From Chloroflexota bacterium (GTDB taxonomy: Bacteria > Chloroflexota > Dehalococcoidia > UBA3495): a stretch of 16,115 bases of DNA. Below, piece by piece: positions 6,366 through 14,051 of the stretch. How positions within the stretch are numbered: position 1 is the first letter of the stretch; each line of letters opens with the position of its first letter. The position numbers and the translations under genes were made by a program. The DNA lies in NCBI GenBank assembly GCA_022563275.1, contig JADFNR010000077.1, forward strand, positions 1-16,115, in the 5' to 3' direction. The notes below the pieces were generated by a model. The model searched no databases, was not told the origin of the DNA, and saw only the letters and a list, made by a program, of their open reading frames with translations.

Positions 6366-8183
6366 ATGACGAGGATGACATTGATCAATAGATTGATCCC
6401 CAACTACCCAGCACTCTTGACCATCGGTCTATTGATCGTGGTGTCCGGATTGTTCGTTCTGTTGGCCGGCCGGGACATTCTGATCTCCATCTGGGTTGAC
6501 AAACTCTTTGATGGAAACACGGATGACGGTCTCTTCAAGGCGGCCCAAACGGCGGAACAGGTCATCGGCCACACTTTGACGATATGGTTCTTCCTTGGTT
6601 TGAGTTTCATCAAGCTGGGGATCGGCTTTGCCATCGCCACCATCGTGCAAAACCTAAGATTAACCGGGCGGTTGAGCCTGAGTTCCTATGCTTCGGCGGG
6701 TTTGGACGAAGCCCAGCGGGAATTAGACCTATTTGAAGAGCCCTGGTTCGGCAGGTGGTTCACTAGGTTCCTCTTCTCCGGAATCCTGGTCCTAGGGTTC
6801 TTCTTCTTGCTGACGCTTTGGTGGGATGTAAACCTGGTGTTTTTGAAGGATGCGGAGTTCGACGGCCGCACCAGTGGGTTCGCCTATGAAGCATATCTAA
6901 TGATTGAACGGGTGCTGGGCGCCGTCATCTTCGGAGGCAAGTTCCTGGGCGAGGCGCTCCTAATCTTTGGAATCCTGACCGGACTGGCGACCATCATCTG
7001 GAACCTGAGCCGGCAGGCGAGAAACCTTCCAGAGCTGGCGCGCCGGGCGATGAATGAGGATAACCCCAATCGAGGCGCCCCTTTGGACGGTCCCGTTGCG
7101 CCCTCTGCTCTGGTGAAACTGGGCACGCTGGGATTCGTAGTGCTGGCGCTGGCGTTCCCGTTGGCTTTGATACGCTCAGGCTTCATCGGATGGGCATTGG
7201 GCAGACAGTTTGAGGGTGGAATCAGCGAGACCGCATTGCGGCTGGACGGGATCCTAAGCCGGACCATCGACCCATTGACCAACCTGGGGTTAGGCATCCT
7301 GTTTTTCACAATCGCCCTGCTCCTTCTGGTCATCATCCGGTGGCTGGGCGAGCAACGCCGGGCCTATGGGAATCTGTCAGCCGAAGTTTCCGGAGCGCCC
7401 ATCCCGCACCCCGGCACGGAGCCCCAGCTATGGCCCGCCCGGTGGGTAACCCCCTTCGCCATCTTCGGAATCTTCGTGATCGGGTTCTTCTTCTTCACGA
7501 TGACCGGAGTGCGAGATCTTAATTTCAACCATCTTCTCAGTCTGCAGTTCTCCGGAGACACCGTTAGCGGCGCCTACCAGAGCGCGGTGCGGCTGGACCG
7601 GATACTGGGTCCCGTGATCGGGGCCACGCGCTTCATCGGAATCGCCTCCCTGTTCATGGCGATCGGCCTGGCCCTGGTAGCGATCGTGGTCAACCTGCGG
7701 GCAACCGCTTTGGCCCTACCCCAGGCGTTTTCCAAGCTCATCGGTGTAGCCGGCGGTGGGCCGGCGGACGATGACGATGACGAAGATGAGATGGGGCAAT
7801 ACGATCTGATGGAACTGGCTCCTTGGAATCTGTTCCGCCCACTTTTCCTAGGACTCTTGATCGTGATTTCCGGCACTTTACCGGTGGTGGTGTTCTATGG
7901 GTGGAGCATCAACCGGATGCTGGGAGAGCAATTCGCAGGCTCCGGTGCCGCCGGCGCAACTTCGGACCTCTACGAGTCCAGTTTCCTGGCAAACAACCTC
8001 TTCGGGGCCTCCCTAACGCCCTGGATGTTGTTCGGCATGGGCATAATCCTATTCTCTGTGGGCCGCTTCTTCTCCACGATAGTGGGATTCGTTGAAGCAC
8101 GCCGCATGGTCATGATCGAGGGGAACCAGGCGATAGCTGAGGCGGTGTCATCTCCTGCCGTAGAACTGGTGAGCGGGGATTAA
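6366..8183 (+). CDS. Polytopic membrane protein made of five two-helix repeats, function unknown
   Basis: This gene encodes 605 residues with about ten transmembrane segments. By eye it is five copies of one module: helix, short extramembrane stretch, helix, at about residues 15-98, 131-221, 250-332, 359-452 and 489-580. Every copy has F-x-G just after its first helix (F48, F165, F282, F395, F523). Then comes an (E/D)-(R/Q/G)-(I/V)-(L/I)-G-like helix start (64-68, 181-185, 294-298, 411-415). The second helix often ends in an aliphatic-N-L-R pattern (N96, N213, N443). Linkers between copies are polar, and the fourth contains an acidic run at 468-475. No Cys, signal peptide or known catalytic motif is visible. 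The start at 6366 lacks a strong ribosome binding site, and an ATG at 6375 is a near alternative. I do not recognise the family. Transport, a scaffold or signal-sensing are all open. Confidence 0.85.
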   Translation: MTRMTLINRLIPNYPALLTIGLLIVVSGLFVLLAGRDILISIWVDKLFDGNTDDGLFKAAQTAEQVIGHTLTIWFFLGLSFIKLGIGFAIATIVQNLRLTGRLSLSSYASAGLDEAQRELDLFEEPWFGRWFTRFLFSGILVLGFFFLLTLWWDVNLVFLKDAEFDGRTSGFAYEAYLMIERVLGAVIFGGKFLGEALLIFGILTGLATIIWNLSRQARNLPELARRAMNEDNPNRGAPLDGPVAPSALVKLGTLGFVVLALAFPLALIRSGFIGWALGRQFEGGISETALRLDGILSRTIDPLTNLGLGILFFTIALLLLVIIRWLGEQRRAYGNLSAEVSGAPIPHPGTEPQLWPARWVTPFAIFGIFVIGFFFFTMTGVRDLNFNHLLSLQFSGDTVSGAYQSAVRLDRILGPVIGATRFIGIASLFMAIGLALVAIVVNLRATALALPQAFSKLIGVAGGGPADDDDDEDEMGQYDLMELAPWNLFRPLFLGLLIVISGTLPVVVFYGWSINRMLGEQFAGSGAAGATSDLYESSFLANNLFGASLTPWMLFGMGIILFSVGRFFSTIVGFVEARRMVMIEGNQAIAEAVSSPAVELVSGD

Positions 8184-8255
8184 AAACTGGCATGGCGGCC
8201 GGTCGAAGCACCAAGCCCTGCCCGGCTGACATTGAGCGCCCAGTTGGAGTTGGCG

Positions 8256-9362
8256 ATGGCCACAACGAATACAACACATCGGCTCAGGGCCTCTGATTCT
8301 GCTTCCGGCAACGTGGTCATAGCTCAGCCGGAAGAACGAGAATCGCACTCTGCTCCGAAGAAACTGCTGTCGATCATTACCGGTCTGATGGACATCATGG
8401 TTGACGGTCTGGTTCCCGTGTCCGCCAAACAGCACCGGTCCTACGACTTGATCGTCGTTGGGGCTGGCCCCGCGGGTACCTCCGCGGCGATCTGTGCGGC
8501 GAGTGAAGGTGTAAACACCCTGATAATCGAAGCCGGACAGGCCGAAGGCGGAGCCAATCTCATCGAGTGCATCCACGATTGTTCGGCTAATCCCCCGGGA
8601 ATCACCATGGCGGGTTGGTCTGATTTGACCGAGGCGGGGGGCCGGCGATTTCTTCTGCACGTGCAGCCGGACTCGGCGGTCACCGGAATCAAGCCGGATG
8701 GCGGCCACTGGCAAGTGGAAACCAACCAGGGACATCGGATCGGAGCAAAGTCAATTATCTTGGCGCCGGGCCTGCGCCGCCGCCACCTCAACGTGCCGGG
8801 CGAGAAAGCGCTCATCGGCGTTGGAGTTCATACCTGCGCCAACTGCGAGGGACGGGCCTACGCCGGGAAGGACCTGGTGGTGGTCGGCGCCGGCAATTCG
8901 GGGATCGAGCAGGCATTATTTCTAGCCGCCTTCGCCAAGAGCGTCACGGTGGTGGAACAAGGCGCCAGGGCATCGTGCGGCCGGGTCCTCTACCGGCAGG
9001 CCAAAACACAGCCCAACATTACTTTCAAACTGAATTGCATCGTTCGAGAGTTCAAAGGTAACCAGAGGCTGAGTTCAGTGCTCGTGGAAGACGCCACGAC
9101 CGGAGCATTCGAGGAACTTTATGCGGCCGCCGCATTCATAACCACCGGCCTTGAGCCGGACACCACCGCTTTTAAGTCGTCGGTGGACGTAGACCAAAGA
9201 GGGTTCATCAAGACCAACCGGGGCATGCAGACCAAATTGGCCGGGGTGTTCGCCGCCGGGCACGCCCGCTCCCGCAGCGTTCACGACGCTGAAGACGCAG
9301 CCGGTGAAGGCTACAGGGCGGCTACGTTGGTCATAAAATACCTGGATAAAGCGAAACGATGA
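8256..9362 (+). CDS. Thioredoxin-reductase-like FAD/NAD(P)H flavoprotein with N-terminal extension
   Basis: This gene encodes 368 residues; the ATG at 8256 has GGAG six bases upstream and is preferred to a TTG at 8232. Residues 62-368 follow the low-molecular-weight thioredoxin reductase plan. They have the FAD Rossmann motif GAGPAG (69-74), redox-active CANC (Cys194, Cys197) before Glu-Gly, and the NAD(P)H motif GAGNSG (211-216). The C-terminal FAD motif is GVFAAGH...DAEDAAGEG. The Asp that normally follows FAAG is His336 here. Residues 1-61 are an extra segment. Part of it (35-53, KKLLSIITGLMDIMVDGLV) could be an amphipathic helix, perhaps for membrane contact with the adjacent membrane protein. 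It is the last gene of the cassette, 72 bases after the membrane protein, and ends before a perfect terminator. The redox partner is unknown. Confidence 0.85.
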   Translation: MATTNTTHRLRASDSASGNVVIAQPEERESHSAPKKLLSIITGLMDIMVDGLVPVSAKQHRSYDLIVVGAGPAGTSAAICAASEGVNTLIIEAGQAEGGANLIECIHDCSANPPGITMAGWSDLTEAGGRRFLLHVQPDSAVTGIKPDGGHWQVETNQGHRIGAKSIILAPGLRRRHLNVPGEKALIGVGVHTCANCEGRAYAGKDLVVVGAGNSGIEQALFLAAFAKSVTVVEQGARASCGRVLYRQAKTQPNITFKLNCIVREFKGNQRLSSVLVEDATTGAFEELYAAAAFITTGLEPDTTAFKSSVDVDQRGFIKTNRGMQTKLAGVFAAGHARSRSVHDAEDAAGEGYRAATLVIKYLDKAKR

Positions 9363-9383
9363 CCGAGAAACGCATCGGATTAT

Positions 9384-9415
9384 AAAAAGGCCGCCCTAAG
9401 ATGGGCGGCCTTTTT
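9384..9415. terminator. Perfect bidirectional rho-independent terminator
   Basis: Thirteen-base perfect arms (9384-9396 and 9403-9415) with a TAAGAT loop, A-run on the left and T-run on the right, serve both directions. It closes the plus-strand cassette and the minus-strand desaturase gene, which ends at 9441. Confidence 0.92.
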
Positions 9416-9440
9416 GTTTACATCATCCGTTACCTAGGGC

Positions 9441-10556
9441 TCACGATTTCTTTTGCCGCAACGGGGCGCTTACTTCATGAAGAAATCCCAGTATCTCTTT
9501 GTGCGACTGCCAGACGCTGGTCTCATGGTAGGAGATCCCTTTCTCCTTGCAGAATGACCGCACGATCAGTTGGGCCTTTTTGAGGTTGTTGCGGGGCATA
9601 TTGGGGAACAGGTGATGCTCGATCTGGTAATTCAGCCCACCGTACCAGAAGTCGGCCAATGGGCTGCCCTTCACGTTCCGGGCGGTGAGTACCTGCTGAT
9701 GCAAGAAATCCAAGTCGTTATCTTCGTCCAAGACTGGCATTCCCTTGTGGTTGGGAGCGAAGACCGAACCCATATAGAGCCCTCCCAACGCCCGGTGCAC
9801 GGCGATGAACAGCGCGCCGTGCCAGGGACCAAGGAAGAAAAATATCAAACCTAAATAGGCGGTCAGCCCGGCAGCGACGAGGACCGGTTCTGTGATCGGG
9901 TACCGCATCCGCCCTTGGCGCATCTGGTAGACGATGCCGCCAAATAGCATGCTGAATGAGGTCAACATCAGCATCGGGTAAAACAGGACCGCCTGGTGCC
10001 TTACCGTGAACCTGCCGATGCCCCTCATGGCCATGGCTTGTTCTTGGGTGAAGGCCAGCAGAGAGACCTCGATATCTTGGTCAACATCATTGGTGTTGGG
10101 CGCCCGGTGGTGGGTATTATGCTTGTCCTGCCACCAACTGGGCGTCATCCCGGTCAGGAACCCCACAGTCAGCAGCACCCAATCATTGTGCCTGGCCTTC
10201 TTGAACATCTGGCGGTGTCCCGAGTCGTGTCCCAGGAACCCCAGGTTGGTGAACACGAAGGCCAGGTAAACGGCGTTCAGCATCTGGAGCCAGAGTATTT
10301 CGTTGAAAAACACCAACACAGCGACACAGGTTGCGACCATGGCCACCACGCTTGGAACCTTCCAGGCATAGTAGAGATATTGCCGCTCCAGCAGTCCCGC
10401 CTGCGTCACCCTGCGCTTCAGATCGAGGTAATCCCGGTCCCGTTCTCGTTTGGTAATGGGTTCCGCTAAATCGATGGCGGCGCTGGGACTAGGCGCGACG
10501 CCGACCGCGGACCCAATCGCATTTTCTATACTGATGGTTTCAATCTCCGGTGGCAT
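9441..10556 (-). CDS. Membrane fatty acid desaturase (front-end/linoleoyl-CoA desaturase-like)
   Basis: This gene encodes 371 residues with all three histidine boxes that bind the di-iron centre: HDSGH (110-114), HNTHH (146-150) and QIEHH (311-315). It also has APNHKGMP (267-274), typical of this branch. Hydrophobic pairs lie at about 67-107 and 188-258. The QxxHH third box is the mark of front-end and DesA3-like acyl-CoA/acyl-lipid desaturases. The fused cytochrome b5 domain of eukaryotic relatives is absent, so electrons must come from a separate carrier. It should place double bonds in membrane fatty acids, at a position not readable here. The ATG at 10556 has GGAG eight bases upstream, but that site lies inside a 12-bp hairpin (10562-10609). 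MOSC gene lies upstream on the same strand with a 217-base gap and a separate candidate promoter. Confidence 0.93.
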   Translation of the reverse strand: MPPEIETISIENAIGSAVGVAPSPSAAIDLAEPITKRERDRDYLDLKRRVTQAGLLERQYLYYAWKVPSVVAMVATCVAVLVFFNEILWLQMLNAVYLAFVFTNLGFLGHDSGHRQMFKKARHNDWVLLTVGFLTGMTPSWWQDKHNTHHRAPNTNDVDQDIEVSLLAFTQEQAMAMRGIGRFTVRHQAVLFYPMLMLTSFSMLFGGIVYQMRQGRMRYPITEPVLVAAGLTAYLGLIFFFLGPWHGALFIAVHRALGGLYMGSVFAPNHKGMPVLDEDNDLDFLHQQVLTARNVKGSPLADFWYGGLNYQIEHHLFPNMPRNNLKKAQLIVRSFCKEKGISYHETSVWQSHKEILGFLHEVSAPLRQKKS

Positions 10557-10561
10557 TAGGC

Positions 10562-10609
10562 AGGCTCCGGCGGCTGGTACGACAAACTGGATATCTCCCG
10601 CCGGAGCCT
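10562..10609 (-). promoter_or_regulatory. Leader hairpin that buries the desaturase ribosome binding site
   Basis: Perfect 12-base arms (10562-10573 and 10598-10609) enclose a 24-base loop, ending five bases before the start codon on the minus strand. The GGAG ribosome binding site (10568-10565) is inside the arm nearest the gene. The candidate promoter just upstream would start the transcript almost exactly at the outer base of this hairpin. Confidence 0.6.
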
Positions 10610-10616
10610 ATGACGC

Positions 10617-10646
10617 AGTATAACGTTTTGGCTCTGCGGCTTCCAC
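10617..10646 (-). promoter_or_regulatory. Candidate promoter for the desaturase gene
   Basis: On the minus strand the -10 box is TATACT (10622-10617, five of six to consensus). A weak -35 GTGGAA (10646-10641) lies 18 bases away. The predicted start near 10610 gives a leader of about 54 bases that is mostly the hairpin. Confidence 0.4.
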
Positions 10647-10773
10647 CTACGGATTAACGCCTTTCGAGGAAACCAGCGACAGGTCTTTTTCATGCCAGGA
10701 CCAGCCATCAACCGCCTTGGGCGGCTATTGGGGGTCGTCGCCGGGGATGTCAGCCGGGTTTTCAACGGGGTTT

Positions 10774-11550
10774 TCAGGGGGCCGGCTCTTGGACCAACTC
10801 CACGGCGTCACCCACCGATACCGTGCCGGGGGTGTCGACCGCGCCATAGACGCCGAAGTAGGGAGCGCGGGCGCTGGGCCGGTAGCTGAGCAGCAACCTG
10901 GGCACGTCGAAGTCCCGCTCTCCGGTCTCGGGGTCCAGGGTGGTGACGGCGCAGCGCGGGTCCGGGGCCACCAGCCTCAACCGCAATTGGGGTCCGATCT
11001 GGACCAGACCGCCCAGCCAGGTGTCTTCTTCATGGGGAGTGCAGCCGTCGATGAGGAAGTTGGGACGGAACCGCCGGCCCTCGAACTTCGGTCCGCCGCT
11101 GGCCTGACCGTTCAGGTGATCTATGGAAGCCTGGGATAGCAGCGAGACTGGATACTCATCGTAGCTTTCGCCGGGATTGTCGGTCTTGATCAGGCGCACC
11201 GGCGATCCGCAGAAGGAAGCAAGCGCCTCACTCCACGGCCCCGTGACCTCCCGGCCGGAAACCTGGCGGCCCCAGATCACGGTGTTCACCGCATCGCCCA
11301 ACTCGGTTGGTCCGTCCACGTGTTGTCCGTCAGGGAACTGGAGTGTCAGGACTTCAGTCTCGGCGGAGTATTGGGCTTGGACCAAGACCAGGCGGCCCAG
11401 TTGGCGTTGGGTCAGCAACCGCCCCCCACCGTCAACCAGATGAAACCTGCGGTCCTCCACGATGCCGGAATATCCGACGGTCACCGAATGGGGCCGTGCC
11501 AGAGAAAGGGATTTCACGGGCGAGGTGAAGATCGCGGCGACCGTATGCAA
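10774..11550 (-). CDS. MOSC-domain protein (YcbX/mARC-like molybdenum cofactor protein)
   Basis: This gene encodes 258 residues. The N-terminal beta-barrel domain (1-115) opens with IFTSPVKSLSL and has GIVEDRRFHLVD (29-40). The MOSC domain (about 120-258) has GRRFRPNFLIDG (158-169), EEDTWLG and PDPRCAVTTLDPETG (197-210). Cys200 is the conserved Mo-cofactor ligand of the family. Relatives (YcbX, mARC) reduce N-hydroxylated compounds. E. coli YcbX has a C-terminal 2Fe-2S domain, which this one lacks, so it would need separate redox partners. The start appears to be a TTG at 11550, preceded by AGAGGG six bases upstream; no ATG fits the conserved N-terminus. It is on the same strand as the desaturase and HtrA genes but separated from both by over 200 bases. 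Confidence 0.85.
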   Translation of the reverse strand: MHTVAAIFTSPVKSLSLARPHSVTVGYSGIVEDRRFHLVDGGGRLLTQRQLGRLVLVQAQYSAETEVLTLQFPDGQHVDGPTELGDAVNTVIWGRQVSGREVTGPWSEALASFCGSPVRLIKTDNPGESYDEYPVSLLSQASIDHLNGQASGGPKFEGRRFRPNFLIDGCTPHEEDTWLGGLVQIGPQLRLRLVAPDPRCAVTTLDPETGERDFDVPRLLLSYRPSARAPYFGVYGAVDTPGTVSVGDAVELVQEPAP

Positions 11551-11631
11551 TGGAAACCCTCTCTATCGATGGCCGGTTTTACTGTCTTTCTTAGAGGCTA
11601 TCTCAAAATCCTTGCTGGTTTGCCGACGGGC

Positions 11632-11764
11632 CCTTCGACGGGCTCAGGACGAACGGAAAACCGCGACGGCTATCCTAGAACCTGAGTCCTACCCCAACCG
11701 TTCGCCAATGTTCTCAACCGTTCGTCCGCGCCACCAACCGTTCGTGGTGAGCTCCGTCGAACCA
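11632..11764. repeat. Dispersed paired repeat, copy 1
   Basis: The forward arm (11632-11656) begins CCTTCGACGGGCTCAGGACG. The opposing arm (11738-11764) begins CCGTTCGTGGTGAGC and ends GTCGAACCA. The two arms are imperfect inverted repeats whose mismatches sit at the same places (GG facing GG) as in the other copies. An extra CCGTTCGTCCGCG at 11718-11730 suggests a partial third arm. Confidence 0.65.
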
Positions 11765-11779
11765 TGATTGCGCCAGCGT

Positions 11780-11883
11780 CCTTCGACGGGCTCAGGACGA
11801 GCGGGGGAGCCACCCCGCTTCCGTTCGTGGTGAACTCCGGCCGGACTCGAGGGTCCCGGTGGAATCGGACTTGTCGAACCACA
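11780..11883. repeat. Dispersed paired repeat, copy 2
   Basis: The forward arm (11780-11804) differs from copy 1 at one base (GAGCGG for GAACGG). The opposing arm starts at 11821 (CCGTTCGTGGTGAACTCCGG) and its distal end (TTGTCGAACCACA) is shifted to 11871-11883 by about 30 inserted bases. Confidence 0.6.
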
Positions 11884-11904
11884 TTTCGGAATGGCTGCTC
11901 AGCC

Positions 11905-13158
11905 TTAGCCGGGGCGCGTGCCCAGCACGATGGGCAGTTGCTCCGATGTCCCGTCTTTATGGATCACGTCCAGCACGATCTCATCGCCTGGTCTGGTGTG
12001 TTTGGTCAGGTAGACGATGAGATCAGTCATGTCCCTTATCTTGGACCCGTTGATGCCCGTTATGGTGTCGCCGCCCAAGGAGTATTGGATCCCGTTGACA
12101 ACCTCGGTCCGGTCGCTCCCGGTGAGGCCGCCGTCGTCCGCCGGGCTGTTTCGGCTCACGCTGATCACCAGCGCCCCCTGAGTGCCCTTGGGCAGTTCCA
12201 TCAACTGGGCGACATCGGGCCCCACCGGCGCACCAGAGATGCCGAGCCAGGAATACTCATACTTCCCGTATTTGATCAGGGCGGGCACCACCATCTTGGC
12301 GATGTTGATGGGCACGGCCAGGCCAACGCCGGCGTTGCTGCCGGAGCGGCTGATTATCTGAGTATTGATGCCCACCACCCGGCCGCGCCGGTCCAGCAGG
12401 GGGCCACCGGAGTTGCCGGGGTTGATGGGGGCATCGGTCTGGATCACCTCGGGAACGGTGAACTGGCTGGAACCGCTGCGGAGCGTGCGGCCCACTGCGC
12501 TGACGATCCCGCTGGTCATGGTGAACGATTGTCCGAAGGGCGCGCCGATGGCCACGGCTAACTGGCCCACTCGAACGTCGTCGCTGTCGCCGAGTTCGAT
12601 GGGGATGAGACCTTCTTTCACTTCCAACAATTCCAGGACCGCCAGGTCTGAATCAACGTCTCCGCCCAGCACCTTGGCCAGCACCTGGGTCCGGTCCGCG
12701 AATATGACGGTGACCGTCTCGGCCCCGTCCACCACGTGCTGGTTGGTGACGATACGGCCTTTGGTGTCCCACACGAATCCGGAACCCTCGCCCCGCTCCA
12801 AGAAATCATCGGGTACTCCGGGGATGTTGGGGAACTGGCCGCTTCCGTCATTCCCGTCACGCGCCTGAATGACCTGGATGTTGACCACTGAAGGCAGCGC
12901 CTTCAGATAGATCCGAATCATGACCGATTCTTGGGCTGCGACCAAAGCATCGGCTGCGTTGTCCCCGGCTATCACCGGCAGGCTGGGCTGGGTCGACTCC
13001 GCCCCCGAGGTCGAGGCCCGGTTGGTTTCAGTGGTGGTTTCAGGAGTGGCGGTGGCGTTGCCGCCGCAGGCCGCGATGATAAATAACATCAACCCCAGCG
13101 CTCCCGGGAGCAGCCAGGTCTTAAGGCTCTTCCTACCAGTCATCTTTAGGCGTTTCAT
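11905..13158 (-). CDS. HtrA/DegP-type serine protease, lipoprotein with one PDZ domain
   Basis: This gene encodes 417 residues. A signal peptide ends in a lipobox IIAAC with Cys31, followed by a Thr/Ser-rich linker (34-62), so it should be lipid-anchored outside the cytoplasmic membrane. The trypsin-like domain (about 80-295) has the full triad: His141 in TNQHVV, Asp171 in DSDLAVL and Ser250 in NPGNSGGPLL. A single PDZ domain (about 302-414) follows with SWLGISG and GDTITGING. HtrA enzymes degrade or refold damaged envelope proteins. Most bacterial ones have a plain signal peptide or a membrane helix, so lipid anchoring is a notable variant. The ATG at 13158 has only a weak purine-rich ribosome binding site. 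An ATG five codons on would still keep the signal peptide. Confidence 0.93.
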   Translation of the reverse strand: MKRLKMTGRKSLKTWLLPGALGLMLFIIAACGGNATATPETTTETNRASTSGAESTQPSLPVIAGDNAADALVAAQESVMIRIYLKALPSVVNIQVIQARDGNDGSGQFPNIPGVPDDFLERGEGSGFVWDTKGRIVTNQHVVDGAETVTVIFADRTQVLAKVLGGDVDSDLAVLELLEVKEGLIPIELGDSDDVRVGQLAVAIGAPFGQSFTMTSGIVSAVGRTLRSGSSQFTVPEVIQTDAPINPGNSGGPLLDRRGRVVGINTQIISRSGSNAGVGLAVPINIAKMVVPALIKYGKYEYSWLGISGAPVGPDVAQLMELPKGTQGALVISVSRNSPADDGGLTGSDRTEVVNGIQYSLGGDTITGINGSKIRDMTDLIVYLTKHTRPGDEIVLDVIHKDGTSEQLPIVLGTRPG

Positions 13159-13200
13159 TCTTTCTGGTGCAGGCCCCTGTTGGTCATTTTGCCAAGTTCC

Positions 13201-13229
13201 AATATACGAAATATACGTCTATTAATCAC
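13201..13229 (-). promoter_or_regulatory. Candidate promoter for the HtrA-type gene, with a 9-base tandem repeat
   Basis: On the minus strand TATATT (13206-13201) is a good -10 box, 17 bases from a weak -35 GTGATT (13229-13224). The plus strand shows AATATACG twice with a 9-base period (13201-13208, 13210-13217), overlapping the spacer. That could be a regulator site or just AT-rich DNA. The predicted leader is about 36 bases. Confidence 0.35.
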
Positions 13230-13286
13230 GCCCTGGATTTCGATAGAAATAGAACCACCGGTCTCTTCGACATCTGACCAGCGGTT

Positions 13287-14012
13287 TTAGCCCGTGCGTT
13301 TCTTGCCCGTTTTCTCCTCGAACAGTTGCCAGGTGAGATCGTTGAACGGGTAGTATTTTCCAGGCGAGCACTGCTCGATCTCCAATTGGGCTTTGATCAC
13401 CTCTTCCACCTCTTCACGTTCGTGGGCGATGCGGATAACCTCGTCCACCACCGAGGCTGGCACCACCACGACGCCGTCATCATCGCCCACCACGGCGTCG
13501 CCGGGCCGCACCAAGACCCGGCCGCACTGGATGGCGTCGTTGACCTGCCAGGGCCAGAACTCGGCGGGACCCTGTTTGGCGGTGGTGTTGGCAGCATACA
13601 CCGGGAAGCCGTAACCCTTGAGGGTGTTGCTGTCCCGGGCGGCGCCGTCGGTAACCAGTCCGCCGGCCTTCAGTTGCATCATGCGCAGGAATTTGATGTC
13701 GCCACCGATGGAACTGTATTCCCAGCCCATGGCGTCGATGACCAAGACCTCCTCGGGCCCGCACAGTTCGATGGCCACATATTCGGCCGATTGGTCTCCC
13801 TTGGGCTTGTCTCCAGCCAGGTCGGGCCGGTGGGGCACGAACCGTAGGGTGACCGCCCGGCCGGCCATGTGTTGTCCAGGTTGGAGCGGCTTGGCCCCGT
13901 GGATGAAGCTCATGGGCCAGCCCATCACCCAGAGGCCGTCGATCAGCGTCTGGGTCGGGATGGTCCGGAGCACCTCCAGAGTCTCGCTGGAGATTGGTTT
14001 GGCGTCGGGCAT
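13287..14012 (-). CDS. RraA-family protein (HMG/CHA aldolase-like)
   Basis: This gene encodes 241 residues with the RraA/4-hydroxy-4-methyl-2-oxoglutarate aldolase fold. It has GGD (103-105), the active-site segment GLVTDGAARDS (118-128) with Arg126 and the metal-binding Asp127, and VVGDDDGVVVVP (174-185). Family aldolases use a divalent metal and cleave 4-hydroxy-4-carboxy-2-oxo acids to pyruvate or oxaloacetate, late in aromatic ring breakdown. Some homologues are instead RNase E inhibitors (RraA), but those usually lack the aldolase Arg/Asp set and are shorter. The aldolase reading fits the surrounding catabolic genes better. AGGGGG lies seven bases before the ATG at 14012. The acyl-CoA dehydrogenase gene lies 200 bases upstream on the same strand, with repeats between. 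Confidence 0.88.
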   Translation of the reverse strand: MPDAKPISSETLEVLRTIPTQTLIDGLWVMGWPMSFIHGAKPLQPGQHMAGRAVTLRFVPHRPDLAGDKPKGDQSAEYVAIELCGPEEVLVIDAMGWEYSSIGGDIKFLRMMQLKAGGLVTDGAARDSNTLKGYGFPVYAANTTAKQGPAEFWPWQVNDAIQCGRVLVRPGDAVVGDDDGVVVVPASVVDEVIRIAHEREEVEEVIKAQLEIEQCSPGKYYPFNDLTWQLFEEKTGKKRTG

Positions 14013-14051
14013 TGTTGGCCCCCTTTTTTGTTGGGTTGGTTGCAGTCAGGT

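Larger units (their letters stand above)
11551..11904. other. Gene-free stretch dominated by dispersed repeats
   Basis: No credible gene lies in these 354 bases, between the HtrA-type gene and the MOSC gene. Most of it is two copies of a paired repeat: forward arms at 11632-11656 and 11780-11804, opposing arms at 11738-11764 and 11821-11835, with a further TTGTCGAACCACA end at 11871-11883. The first 80 bases hold only the MOSC gene's leader. Confidence 0.6.

Noticed and set aside
11632..11883. Repeat cluster considered as a CRISPR array
   Set aside because: Copies are few, unevenly spaced and in paired opposite orientation, and no cas gene is present.
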